Of a stretch of DNA of 64,000 bases, positions 42,330 to 50,690 are shown piece after piece. This stretch comes from Meghimatium bilineatum. Taxonomy: Eukaryota > Mollusca > Gastropoda > Stylommatophora > Philomycidae. The notes beneath the pieces were generated by a model. The model did no database searches, was not told where the DNA came from, and saw only the letters and a program-made list of their open reading frames with translations. The position numbers and the translations under genes are program-made. Within the stretch, counting starts at the first letter, position 1. Each line of letters begins with the position of its first letter. The DNA is taken from positions 36,872,071-36,936,070 of the forward strand of contig CM067306.1 in the NCBI GenBank assembly GCA_034231615.1. The letters run 5' to 3'.

Positions 42330-42460
42330 AATGCCAAAGTCATATGTGTTGGGCCATTGAGGCAAATAAAACTGTGACAAAACATTTACGTTCTCTGGTG
42401 TATGTCCTGCTGGAAATCTAGTACGAACATCCTGCTACAGGAAAGATCTTATGGGAGTAT
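42330..42460 (+). mobile_element. Repeat B, diverged plus-strand copy
   Basis: GTGTTGGGCCATTGAGGCAA, then ACATTTACGTTCTCTGG and CCTGCTGGAAATCTAGTACG, follow the order of family B. The GAA tail is missing. Confidence 0.65.
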
Positions 42461-42489
42461 GGCAACGAGCGTAAAGAAAAGAGAAATAA

Positions 42490-42660
42490 TATAGCCTGAC
42501 ATGCACAGTGTAAGAGGTAACTAAAGAGAGGAGGCAAGGTGTCTACCCTGTGTTGAATTAAAAAGTCAAGCAAAAAATAGAAACAATGTGACCCAACATG
42601 CATGATGTAAGAGGCAGTTAAGATGGAATTGACTGTGTCAACTCATAGGTTAAAGTGACC
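42490..42660 (+). mobile_element. Repeat A, diverged fragment(s)
   Basis: GACATGCACAGTGTAAGAGG and, again, AACATGCATGATGTAAGAGG, each followed by an AACTAA/AGTTAAG and GGA stretch, match the same internal part of family A twice. The second continues into AGGTTAAAGTGACCCAC. Probably two overlapping old insertions or an internal duplication. Confidence 0.5.
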
Positions 42661-42679
42661 CACAAACAGTGCTTATTCT

Positions 42680-42822
42680 ATATTTTCATGTTTATGTAAT
42701 TATTGCTTATTATACATTTTTGCTTAAAAATTTTTGCTTATTATGTATTTTTACTTTTTAATAGTTTACTTATTATAAATTGTTCCTTATTATGAATTGT
42801 TACTTATAAATTTTTGCAGAAC
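42680..42822 (+). repeat. A/T-rich degenerate tandem repeat (TTGCTTATTAT type)
   Basis: Irregular units built on TTACTTATTATAAATTGTT and TTTTTGCTTATTAT. The same unit type returns at 43800-43935, so the two tracts bracket about 1 kb of intron. Confidence 0.7.
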
Positions 42823-43075
42823 AATACGGTATCAAGGGTCCATGTATCAATTAGCTGGATTTTAAACAAACTTACAAATATTTCATACGATCAATATTTG
42901 TGTTCTTTGGTTCACACACATTTAGCGAGCTCAATGAAATTACATCATTTACAGATCTTGTCACTGTAATTCAAAATAGCTAATAGTAGTTACGCATGGA
43001 GACTAAAACTTGCAACGATTTAATGGTTTTTGTATTTTCAAGATACGAGGTACTGTTAGAGTTTAGATGTTGTGT

Positions 43076-43091
43076 TGGGGGGGGGGGGGGA
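43076..43091 (+). repeat. G homopolymer
   Basis: Run of about 15 G residues. Similar homopolymers of the other strand (C runs) lie near 45922, 56080, 56320 and 56620. Lengths in such runs are unreliable in assemblies. Confidence 0.8.
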
Positions 43092-43207
43092 GATTAGACT
43101 CAGTGTTAGGACTAATTCTAACGCAAACCCCCTTTCTGATTTAATCAATTCAAGTTGGTAACTACATTGAAAGGGAGACAAATGATTTCTGCTTACTCTT
43201 TGTTTAT

Positions 43208-43217
43208 GTATTACCTC
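43208..43217 (+). repeat. Target-site duplication, left copy (repeat B at 43218)
   Basis: GTATTACCTC, repeated exactly at 43367-43376. Confidence 0.75.
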
Positions 43218-43366
43218 TCTCGCCGAAGATGGATGTATCTGGCCATTGGCGCAAATAAAATGGTGACACAACGCATTTCCATTCTCTGAACTGGAAATCT
43301 AGTAGGACTATGGTCCTGCTACAAAGAAGATCCAACGAGAGTTTTAGAATGAACGCTGAAGAAGAA
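43218..43366 (+). mobile_element. Repeat B, complete copy with target-site duplication
   Basis: Defines the B unit: about 149 bp from TCTCGCCGAAGATGGATG, through GGCCATTGGCGCAAATAAAA, TGACACAACGCATTTCCATT and CTGGAAATCTAGTAGGAC, to TTTTAGAATGAACGCTGAAG with a GAAGAA tail. Perfect 10-bp direct repeats flank it. From about its 15th base the sequence runs parallel to the 3' half of family A (GGATGTGTC, then GACACAACGCATT, then GAATGAACGC plus GAA repeats), so A and B share descent. Confidence 0.85.
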
Positions 43367-43376
43367 GTATTACCTC
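43367..43376 (+). repeat. Target-site duplication, right copy
   Basis: Second GTATTACCTC, matching 43208-43217. Confidence 0.75.
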
Positions 43377-43799
43377 CCATGCGAATATTTGAGCGACAAT
43401 TATTGGGCAGGTTTTACATATATAAATATGCCAAGACAATAAATGGGGGAGTATTTAATTGGAGGGTTGTATGAGTGAAAACATGATTGGGTTTGAATGC
43501 AGGGTATTATTTTGTGTCGGATAATGAATTTAATCGTCACAATAGAAGTTAAATGTCATAGTATGACACTGTGCGCATTTCACGTTTGTAAGTACTCTTC
43601 GTGACTGCAACAATTGTACTGCGTCTTTGTCAGTCAAAGGCAAATTCAACATACATACGGCAGCCATTTTACTAAAGATATGTAGTGGAAGAGTGACGTA
43701 ACGGAAGTGTGAATGGCATTACCAAGTTCTAAAAAATACGACAGGAGCGCATTTAAAAAAAAAGTGTAAGCAGGAAATGCTACATGGACACTTGATCCT
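43377..43799. other. Intronic DNA, no gene recognised
   Basis: Single-copy-looking sequence. A short stretch at about 43660-43712 contains GGCAGCCATTTT and GTGACGTAACGGAAGTG, which resemble YY1, CRE and ETS sites, but nothing else supports a promoter there. Confidence 0.45.
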
Positions 43800-43935
43800 G
43801 TATTGTTCCATTTTTGCTTATAAATTGTTACTTATTGTAAATTGTTACTTATTATAAATTGTTACTTATAAATTTAGCGTATTATAAGTTGTTACTTATT
43901 GTAAATTGTTACTTGTAATTTTTTTTTAAATTATA
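43800..43935 (+). repeat. A/T-rich degenerate tandem repeat before the last exon
   Basis: Units of about 18-20 bp on TTATAAATTGTTACTTATTG. Same type as 42680-42822. The tract ends about 14 bp before the splice acceptor and supplies its T-rich run. Confidence 0.75.
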
Positions 43936-43948
43936 AACTATCGTTTAG

Positions 43949-44216
43949 AGAACAGTGGAAACAGCATTTTTCTCCACGGGACCTAGTTGGCCTATCAGCG
44001 GAGCCTTACCTTCTATATCCAACACATTACACTGGAGAACCATATTACATCTCCGACACTGAAGATTCAATCATCATTGACAAGGGTCATGCTCGTAAAG
44101 GTGCTGCAGACAGTGAACTGATGGTAGATACAAACATAGCAAGACCTGATGAGACAGAAACACAGATTGACGGTGTTATAAAGCTGGAAGGGCCAGTTGT
44201 CAAGGATGAGTTTTAA
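43949..44216 (+). CDS. COLGALT: Procollagen galactosyltransferase, last coding exon with KDEF terminus
   Basis: Terminal exon of the same GT25 gene. The acceptor TCGTTTAG ends at 43948. One base completes the split codon left by the 39107 donor (GA plus A gives Glu), so phases agree. The frame then reads EQWKQHFSPRDLVGLSAEPY, LLYPTHYTGEPYYISDTEDS and an acidic tail, ending in KDEF and a TAA at 44214-44216. SAEPxLxYPTHYTGxPxYxSDTE is the hallmark end of animal COLGALT1/2, which finish in RDEL; KDEF would be the ER-retention signal here. The exon adds 88 residues and has no internal stop. The intron between the two exons is 4841 bp and full of repeats. The tail after SDTEDS is shorter than in the vertebrate enzymes as I recall them. 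Confidence 0.93.
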
Positions 44217-44356
44217 TCAAGTATGGGAATAATTAATTAATCGCTGTGTAATTATGAGAATAGGCATATAGATGAACTCTATTACTAAGCTGGAACTTAG
44301 CTCGCTAAATTAGATATGGGTTTTGTAGCAAGACAGTTAGATCTCCTTACCTACAA

Positions 44357-44585
44357 GTAATCAATCAAGTGCCATGCCAATTGGTGTAGGTAATCATGCT
44401 TCTCCACAACTTTCTGCCTCTTGTGTTGTTAAGTAATTCAATTGATGACTTCATTTTGTACCACACTGACAACCCATCCAGAAATTTATCTCTTTGTCTT
44501 CCTCTGTCTCTTCTCCCCTTGATCTTTCCAGTTGTTATTAAATGTTGAAGTTTTACTTTTCTCATCGCACGTCTAAGACCATCGG
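44357..44585 (-). mobile_element. LINE ORF2 C-terminal fragment (family with HGT ending)
   Basis: Minus-strand frame: KLQHLITTGKIKGRRDRGRQ, then KFLDGLSVWYK and SSIELLNNTRGRKLWRSMIT, ending WHGT and a stop, followed by a TTGATTGATTAC tail. The pattern TGKIxGRRxRGRQxxxFLDGL ... NTRxRxLWRxMI ... HGT is a LINE ORF2 terminus. The same family recurs at 54758-54900 (-) and 56880-57146 (+). It lies in what would be the 3' UTR or downstream flank of COLGALT, 141 bp after the stop, in opposite orientation. Confidence 0.85.
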
Positions 44586-44599
44586 AAAACACATATGAA

Positions 44600-45009
44600 G
44601 TAGCAACAAAAATAATTTTTAAATTTTGGGACTGCCACAACATGAAGAACTGTATTAAAGGGTTGGGGGATTAGGAAGGCTGAAGGATAGAGGGATTACA
44701 CTGCATGGAGTTTATTATCTGAATCCTGTATTATTTTCTGTGTTTTTTTATCATGAACTATTTGAAATAGATTTATGTTTTCTGTAATATTGTTGATTTT
44801 TCTCTTGTTGTTCCAGCTGACCATTTATATTTCTTATTGTGACATAATGTAGTTGAGTATAACTACAATAGCTGTCTAGTTTACAGAAAAGCTGCAATAT
44901 GTATGCATTTTGGCCCAGTACATTTATTTTTATGTCGCAATATTGTTGATATAGACATGCTATTTGCATCTCGAGCATTCTTCTGCAATCAATTATTATA
45001 CATCCAGGT
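44600..45009. other. No recognised feature
   Basis: A/T-rich DNA downstream of COLGALT and the LINE fragment. I see no AATAAA signal between the COLGALT stop and the LINE, so the end of the transcript is unknown. Confidence 0.4.
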
Positions 45010-46170
45010 TGATATTATCACGGATGATAATGATGACATAATCCCTTTAGCCATGAGCAAGTAGCTCTTGACACTTGATGATGATGAAATAATCCCTTTA
45101 GCTGTGAACAGGTAGCTCTTTACACATGGTGATGATGAAATAATCCCTTTAGCTGTGAACAGGTAGCTCTTGACACATGATGATGATAAAATAATCCCTT
45201 TAGCTGTGAACAGGTAGCTCTTGACACATGATGATGATGCATCCCGTTATCTGTGAGCAGGTAGCTATTGACACATGATGATGATGCATCCCGTTATCTG
45301 TGAGCAGGTAGCTCTTGACACATGATGATGATGCATCCCGTTATCTGTGAGCAGGTAGCTCTTGACACATGATGATGATGCATCCCGTTATCTGTGAGCA
45401 GGTAGCTCTTGACACATGATGATGATGCATCCCGTTATCTGTGAGCAGGTAGCTCTTGACACATGATGATGATGCATCCCGTTACCAGTGAGCAGGTAGC
45501 TCTTGAAAGTCCATAGCCTTTTTTGACATAAGCACAGGTTCTTCTCAGTTGTGTAACTGAGGTGCCTGCCAGACTCACGTAAGGTTGTCTCAAAGGTATG
45601 GATGGTTAGGGGGAGTTTATAGATGCATATGTTTTGTCCCCAAAGGGAGGCATTCCACTGTGGCAGTATCTTAGGATTATCACATCCTGCTAGGAGCACA
45701 GCACACACATCTGAACCAACAATCTCATCATTCTTCTGTCAGATTTGTTGACACATCCGCAGTGATGCACATCAAGTATTCCTCTGCCACAACTGGACAA
45801 TGGTGCAATGTCTGCTGGTCGGTAGCTCTTCAGCATCCATGATCAAAGATTATTTGATAGAAAACAAAAGTAAGAAATTGAAATAAGATATTTTTTCACT
45901 CGTGACAGATTTTCAAAATAACCCCCCCCCCCCCACTTTCCTTAGTAACCTATTACAACATTCCTGGAAAGAAGATGGTATCCTTATTCTTTGTACCCGG
46001 AACCAGCAGTCCAGGCCCAAGTTACTATATGGGCGATTGGTCCTCTATAGAATAGTTTGTTTTAGGTTGCCATGAGTCTCCCACAGTTTGTTCTGTAGAG
46101 ATATTCCTGTGAATCAGGATATTGCTCTGTCAACAAATTCTCTGGGGCAATACTGTAGTATATATTCTGG
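45010..46170 (+). mobile_element. Interspersed repeat C, plus-strand copy
   Basis: Runs parallel to 49820-50930: GATGATGAAATAATCCCTTT head, GTGTAACTGAGGTG, GGGAGTTTATAGATGCAT, GGCATTCCACTGTGGCAGTA, CATTCTTCTGTCAGATTTGT, TGCACAATGG-like and GCAATGTCTGCTG parts, a C-rich stretch near 45922, then GGAAAGAAGATGGTATCCTT. No conserved frame, no terminal inverted repeats seen. Nature unknown: it may be a non-autonomous transposon or an old low-copy duplication. Confidence 0.65.
45040..45505 (+). repeat. Minisatellite in repeat C head, 47- and ~52-bp units
   Basis: About ten units sharing CAGGTAGCTCTTGACACATG and ATGATG. The left units carry AAATAATCCCTTTAGCTGTG (~52 bp); from about 45235 the units carry ATGCATCCCGTTATCTGTGA (47 bp). 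The array has therefore switched unit type halfway. Confidence 0.9.
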
Positions 46171-46659
46171 GTAGATGTTGTTATTCTGCACATGTTGGTT
46201 GCAGAGTCGCTAATACCGATTCAGGGTAAGTGTGCTTTTAGATGGCAATGTTCCATTCTCAGTCGAAATACCCTGACTTGTTCCTGTCAGTTGAATTTGT
46301 TCATGCTGTCTTGCTTGGGGCTGTAGTTTCCATTTAGTTCTCTCCACTAAAGTCTCATAGATTATTTTAGCGGAGACGCTACTTCCCTGAAATTTTGAAG
46401 TATGTGGGATTGAGGGAGATTATCTGCTATTTTTGACAATTCGTCTTTGCTTTCGGGCATTCATTTAGCATCTAATTATTCTTTATATTTGTACAATATC
46501 TTTACTTTTTCTAAATACTCTATTTAGCTGAAAGGGAAAATAGCTCTGAATTTCTAAACCACCACCCCATACTTCCTTATTTACAGATCTGGTGCTATGC
46601 CATTATTGGAGCTAGTTTTCAAGTAGTAATGTTAAAGTTAACCATAGCATTTATTAAAT
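46171..46659. other. No recognised feature
   Basis: Mixed-composition DNA after repeat C. I find no reading frame or repeat that I can name. Confidence 0.4.
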
Positions 46660-46893
46660 GCCGTAGGGGTGTAAGATGTTAATGACCTCACATTTAAGTG
46701 GCTCTGCTATATGAGGGTGGTAGCCATCTCCTCTCCCTCGCAGTCTTTACTTCCTGGATTAATCCGGTACCCAATTAAGGCTGGGTTGACCCGGGAGCCT
46801 TTGTGATCTGAAAAATGTTTCTGCCTCAAACTGGGGAATGAAACCAAGACCACTCATATGCGAAACCATCCTGCTATCCACTGCCCTATCCCA
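46660..46893 (-). mobile_element. tRNA-derived SINE
   Basis: Minus strand, 5' end at about 46893. It begins CTGGGATAGGGCAGTGGATA, which holds an A-box-like TAGGGCAGTGGA (+ strand 46877-46888). About 32 bp on lies a B-box-like GGTTTCATTCCCC (+ strand 46833-46845). Box order, spacing and the AGTGGATAGCA/CATTCCCC context resemble a tRNA. The tRNA-unrelated body follows (GGGTCAACCCAGCCTTAATT, GTAAAGACTGCGAGGGAG) with an A/T-rich 3' end. Family not named; distinct from A, B and C. Confidence 0.7.
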
Positions 46894-47117
46894 GCTCCCT
46901 GTATTTTTCAAGTACATGTTTTATCCAAAGATTAAGATTGTGAACTTCAGCCCATGTTTTATTTTAGGGTTAATTTGCTTCTCACTTATATTGTTGACTG
47001 GAATTTCTCTGTGTAATGTTGTTCTGTTAGTTTGCAGTACGGCTGAAATATTTGTACTTTCAACTTGGCATATCCATTTTTCTGCATGTCCCCAATATAT
47101 ATCATTGTCTTCCTCTC

Positions 47118-47232
47118 ACTGGTGTGTTGCCAGGGCACGAAAGGGGAGCAAAGACAACACTTACCTGCCATGTAGTAAGTGGCAACTAAGGAGTGGGTGT
47201 TATTGACATTTCCAAACCATAGGTCATTGTGA
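47118..47232 (+). mobile_element. Repeat A, left part, interrupted by repeat B
   Basis: GTGTGTTGCCAGGGCACGAA, GGGGAGCAAAG, GGCAACTAAGGAGTGGG, AGGTCATTGTGAC: the 5' half of family A. The 3' half resumes at about 47391. Confidence 0.75.
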
Positions 47233-47390
47233 CTCTTCTTCTTCAGCGTCCATTCTCAAACTTCTGCTGAATCTCTCTTGTAGCAAGACAATGGTACTAC
47301 TAGATTTCCAGCAGGACGTAATCCAGAGAAAGGAAATTCATTGTGTCCCCATTTTATTTGCATCAGTGGCCTGACTCAAAAGTAAATCAA
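47233..47390 (-). mobile_element. Repeat B inserted inside repeat A
   Basis: CTTCTTCTTCAGCGTCCATT, CTCTCTTGTAGCAAGACAAT, TTTCCAGCAGGACGTAATCC, TTTATTTGCATCAGTGGCCT: complete B in minus orientation. It splits an A element between its AAAGTGAC and CATGCTGAAG parts, so this B insertion is younger than that A copy. Possible short flanking repeat TGACTC; weak. Confidence 0.75.
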
Positions 47391-47505
47391 CCATACTCAA
47401 TCTGGATCTTTCAGGTCGAAAGGTACAGATATTGCAGTCATGCTGTAAGCCAAAACAACAGAATCTATTCTCCAGACTACTTCTAGATAACCATCAGGAG
47501 TTTTG
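47391..47505 (+). mobile_element. Repeat A, right part
   Basis: TTTCAGGTCGAAAGGTACAG, GCTGTAAGCCAAAACAACAG, TCTCCAGACTACTTCTAG, CAGGAGTTT: 3' half of the A copy that starts at 47118. Confidence 0.7.
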
Positions 47506-47507
47506 GG

Positions 47508-47660
47508 GGCATTCATTCTCAAACTCTCACTTTATCTCTTGTGTAGCAGAACACTGGTCTTACTAGATTTCCAGCAGGATGTAATCTAGAGAACACAAAT
47601 ACATTGTGTCGCAATTGTATTTGCGCCAATACATCCGACTTCTGCGTTAGTAACTAATAC
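47508..47660 (-). mobile_element. Repeat B, second copy
   Basis: ATTCATTCTCAAACTCTCAC, GTGTAGCAGAACACTGG, TTTCCAGCAGGATGTAATCT, GTATTTGCGCCAATACATCC: B in minus orientation, placed right at the 3' end of the A copy, where the two families have the same tail. Confidence 0.75.
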
Positions 47661-48006
47661 ATTCATTATTTTTACTACTTTGACTGAACAGTAAATGTCT
47701 GTAACTGTATTGATAGTATAGTAAGCAAAGGGTGTGATTTTTCTACACTCGTCCGAATGATGGAGGACAGGTGTATGGAGGGCTTTGAAGGGCTTTTTGT
47801 GATAGGGGTGTTGGGAGAGCTTTTTGTTATAGGGTGTTAGGAGGACTTTTTATGATAGGGTGTTAGGAGGGATTTTTGTGAAACGGTTTTTTGGTCTGCT
47901 TTTTTTTCTAACATCGCCAGAGTGGAATCCCTACAACCCTGATAGGTTATGGGTCATTATTATTATACGCCAGACGTACGAAAGAACTGGTTCTCATACT
48001 TGTTGT
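47661..48006. other. No gene; short degenerate tandem motif
   Basis: Contains three imperfect copies of GATAGGGTGTTAGGAGG / GGCTTTTTGTGATAG at about 47785-47885 and otherwise nothing recognised. Confidence 0.45.
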
Positions 48007-48056
48007 CATAGCCACAGACACACCCCAGAGTTTTAGAATGAATGCAGATGAAGAAC
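48007..48056 (+). mobile_element. Repeat A/B 3'-tail fragment
   Basis: AGTTTTAGAATGAATGCAGA followed by TGAAGAAC is the common 3' tail of families A and B, plus orientation. Confidence 0.5.
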
Positions 48057-48672
48057 TTTACATCAGCGATGTTGTCATTTGTTTTTGTATTATAAATATG
48101 TTTTTTTCAATTAATGATTTTTAATATTATGTGATACTAATTGGTGCTAATTAGTCATGTACAGAGCTGCAGATTATGTAATATATTTTCACAAACATAT
48201 ATTTTGATATTAATTGGTGCTATTTAGTCGTGTACAGAGCTGCAGACTAAACAATATATTCATATTTGATATATCAACATTGTAATCATTTAAATATATT
48301 TGTGCTTCACTAATGAAGATAGAAATCTTTTGAGCAGACATCAAATATTTTTTTATTGTAGGAGTGTACAAACAATTCATTATGATTTTTGGAGCTTTCC
48401 CTGAATGCGTGCCTACCAAAATATTTTCATTAATTCTCTTGGTTATGTTTGTCAGATAATGGGTATTTATTAGCCCAAATGCTAACCCTAACTCATACAA
48501 CTCTCCTAACCACACATACGATCATCTTAAATAAATAAATATTTAAGTTAATAAACATAGATAAACAAATGTATAAACATAATCAGGGAAATAATCAAAA
48601 TACAATTTTATTGGGTAGGCACACATTTGGGGACAGATCCTGATTGTTTCTAAAATAAATCCTCAATGTTTC
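48057..48672. other. A/T-rich DNA, no gene recognised
   Basis: Contains a short duplication (ATTGGTGCTAATTAGTCATG at about 48140 and ATTGGTGCTATTTAGTCGTG at about 48214, each followed by TACAGAGCTGCAGA). A 101-codon minus-strand frame has no recognisable feature. Confidence 0.45.
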
Positions 48673-48673
48673 A

Positions 48674-49205
48674 TCTTCAGCATTTTTTAAATCAAACTTC
48701 CACTGGATCTCTCTTGTAGCAGGACAATGGATGGTCCTAGATTTTATCTCTCTTGTAGCAGGACAATGGATGGTCTTAGATTTTATCTCTCTTGTAGCAG
48801 GACAATGGATGGTCCTAGATTTTATCTCTCTTGTAGCAGGACAATGGATGGTCCTAGATTTTATCTTTCTTGTAGCAGGACAATGGATGGTCCTATATTT
48901 TATCTCTCTTGTAGCAGGACAATGGATGGTCTTAGATTTTACCTCTCTTGTAGCAGGACAATGGATGGTCCTAGATTTTATCTCTCTTGTAGCAGGACAA
49001 TGGATGGTCCTAGATTTGATCTCTCTTGTAGCAGGACAATGGTCCTAAATTTTATCTCTCTTGTAGCAGGACAATGGTCTAAGATTTTATATCTCTTGTA
49101 GCAGGACATTGGTCCTAGATTTTCAACAGGATGTAGTCTAGAGAATGGAAATGCGTTGTACCGATGTTTTATTTGTACCAATGGCCCAACACATTTGTCT
49201 CAGTG
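48674..49205 (-). mobile_element. Repeat B with internally expanded minisatellite
   Basis: A B element in minus orientation: tail near 48674 (CATCTTCAGCATTTTTTAAA), head near 49200 (TTATTTGTACCAATGGCC). Its TCTCTCTTGTAGCAGGACAA segment has been multiplied about tenfold (48721-49115), growing the element from ~150 to ~530 bp. Confidence 0.85.
48721..49115 (+). repeat. 39-bp minisatellite born inside repeat B, ~10 copies
   Basis: The unit is TCTCTCTTGTAGCAGGACAA plus TGGATGGTCCTAGATTTTA. The last three units lack the extra TGGA step and are ~35 bp. As 39 bp is 13 codons, the array stays open in more than one frame (MDGPRFYLSCSRT); these frames are not genes. Confidence 0.95.
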
Positions 49206-49565
49206 CTCTATATTATATTATCCATGTACTAAGGGAAATTTTCAGCACATTGTGTGGTTTCCTGATGATTTATCTCTACAAATTTTGCTATGTCAAATAT
49301 TTGCTTTATAACAGTAATTAACAGACTGCCAATCTACATACTTTGAAAGTTTATGAATGACCAGTGTTGCCGTGTGATTCGTATCTTTAGTTTCTTCCAA
49401 CCTCTTGGATATCACAGGGATCTCTTCCCTGCACATGATAGTACTGGTGGTAATGACAGAACAGTTCGACTTGCTTAAAACGTGTTGAGTCTGTGAATGA
49501 TCTTTATGAAGGGAAATTGAAGTGTAAAATAATGACTTTGTAACAGGACTTTAAAAAAAGTCCCA
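49206..49565. other. No recognised feature
   Basis: Ordinary A/T-rich DNA between repeats; no frame, repeat or site I can support. Confidence 0.4.
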
Positions 49566-49745
49566 CCAAAGATTTGATGGCTGGTCACATTCTATAGAAA
49601 GTCATATTGGCTCAGAAGTCATACTGAAGTGGGATGAAAATATCAGATATCACAGCTAAGATATACATTTTGACAATTTATTCCATTATCCAGAGTGTAC
49701 CCTGGTGATCTTCAGGAGTTAAAGAGTCAAAGCAGAAGAGGAATT
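49566..49745 (+). mobile_element. Repeat A, diverged 3' two-thirds
   Basis: GAAGTCATACTGAAGTGGGA, ATATCAGATATCACAGCTAA, TTATTCCATTATCCAGAG, CTTCAGGAGTTAAAGAG and a terminal GCAGAAGAGG follow family A order. Strongly diverged, so an old copy. Confidence 0.6.
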
Positions 49746-49840
49746 CAGTATCACCCTGCCTTATTGAACAATATTTCCATGAGTTAAATGTTTTTTCCAA
49801 CTGACTAATCTCATTCATTAAAGATGATGATGAAATAATC

Positions 49841-49960
49841 CCTTTAGATGTACGCAGGTAGCTTTAGATGTACGCAGGTAGCTTTAGATGTACGCAGGTA
49901 GCTTTAGATTTACGCAGGTAGCTTTAGATGTACGCAGGTAGCTTTAGATGTACGCAGGTA
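49841..49960 (+). repeat. 20-bp minisatellite, 6 copies
   Basis: Exact unit GCTTTAGATGTACGCAGGTA, six times, one with a T instead of G. It lies at the same place in repeat C as the 47/52-bp array of the copy at 45 kb (CCCTTTAG...CAGGTAGCT), but is a different, shorter unit. Confidence 0.95.
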
Positions 49961-50042
49961 GCTTTCGACAGTTCTTCTAGAAAAACCACATGTCCTCATC
50001 GGTTGAGTAACTGAGGTGATACACAAATTCGCATAAGATTTA

Positions 50043-50205
50043 CTGTTTCTTCTTCTTCAGCATTTATTCTCAAACTCCCATTGGATCTCTCTTATATCAG
50101 GACAATGGTTAAACTAGATTTCCAGCAGGATGTAGTCCAGAAAATGGAAATATGTTGTGTACCCGTTTTATTTGCACCAATGGCCCGACACATCCATCCT
50201 CTGCA
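50043..50205 (-). mobile_element. Repeat B inserted in repeat C
   Basis: CTTCTTCTTCAGCATTTATT, CTCTCTTATATCAGGACAAT, TTTCCAGCAGGATGTAGTCC, TTTTATTTGCACCAATGGCC: B in minus orientation, absent from the other C copies at this place. Confidence 0.75.
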
Positions 50206-50396
50206 GTATTTGCCATTTCAAAATTTGTGGTTGTCTTAGGGAGTTTTATGGATACATGTTTAGTCCCTGAATGGAGACATTCCAGTGTGGCAATATCCCA
50301 GTATCATCACATCGTTCTAGGAGGGCAGAATTATATGTCTGGGCCAACTAGTTCATCCATTCTTCTATCAGATCTGTTGACCCATCTGCAGTGATG

Positions 50397-50528
50397 CCAC
50401 CTAGTCTTCCCCGCCATGTGGGATTGTACCACCTAGTCTTCCCCGCCATGTGGGATTGTACCACCTAGTCTTCCCCGCCATGTGGGATTGTACCACCTAG
50501 TCGTCCCCGCCATGTGGGATTGTGCCAC
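50397..50528 (+). repeat. 32-bp minisatellite, 4 copies
   Basis: Unit CTAGTCTTCCCCGCCATGTG plus GGATTGTACCAC, with periods starting at 50401, 50433, 50465 and 50497. The G/C-rich unit corresponds to a single-copy segment of repeat C near 45790. Confidence 0.9.
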
Positions 50529-50564
50529 AAAGGTGCAATGTTTACTGCATCTCTTCATCATCTA

Positions 50565-50690
50565 TGATGATTTTTCACAGGTTGTCATCCTCGAGACAAG
50601 ACATGCAGCAGCAATTATGATTTTTCACAGGTTATCATCCTTGAGACAAGACATGCAGCAGCAATGATGATTTTTCACATGTCATCCCAT
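50565..50690 (+). repeat. 50-bp tandem repeat, 2.4 copies
   Basis: GATTTTTCACAG recurs at 50569, 50619 and 50669, separated by GTTGTCATCCTCGAGACAAG and ACATGCAGCAGCAATT-like sequence. Confidence 0.9.

Noticed and set aside
43655-43715. Promoter-like cluster (GGCAGCCATTTT, GTGACGTAACGGAAGTG)
   Set aside because: Resembles YY1, CRE and ETS sites, but such matches are expected by chance and nothing else around them suggests a transcription start.
46838-47206. 122-codon plus-strand frame
   Set aside because: It starts inside a tRNA-derived SINE and ends inside repeat A; hydrophobic low-information peptide, no domain.
48727-49181. Frames of 105-124 codons with MDGPRFYLSCSRT repeats
   Set aside because: The 39-bp minisatellite inside repeat B keeps several frames open; the source is a non-coding SINE-like element.
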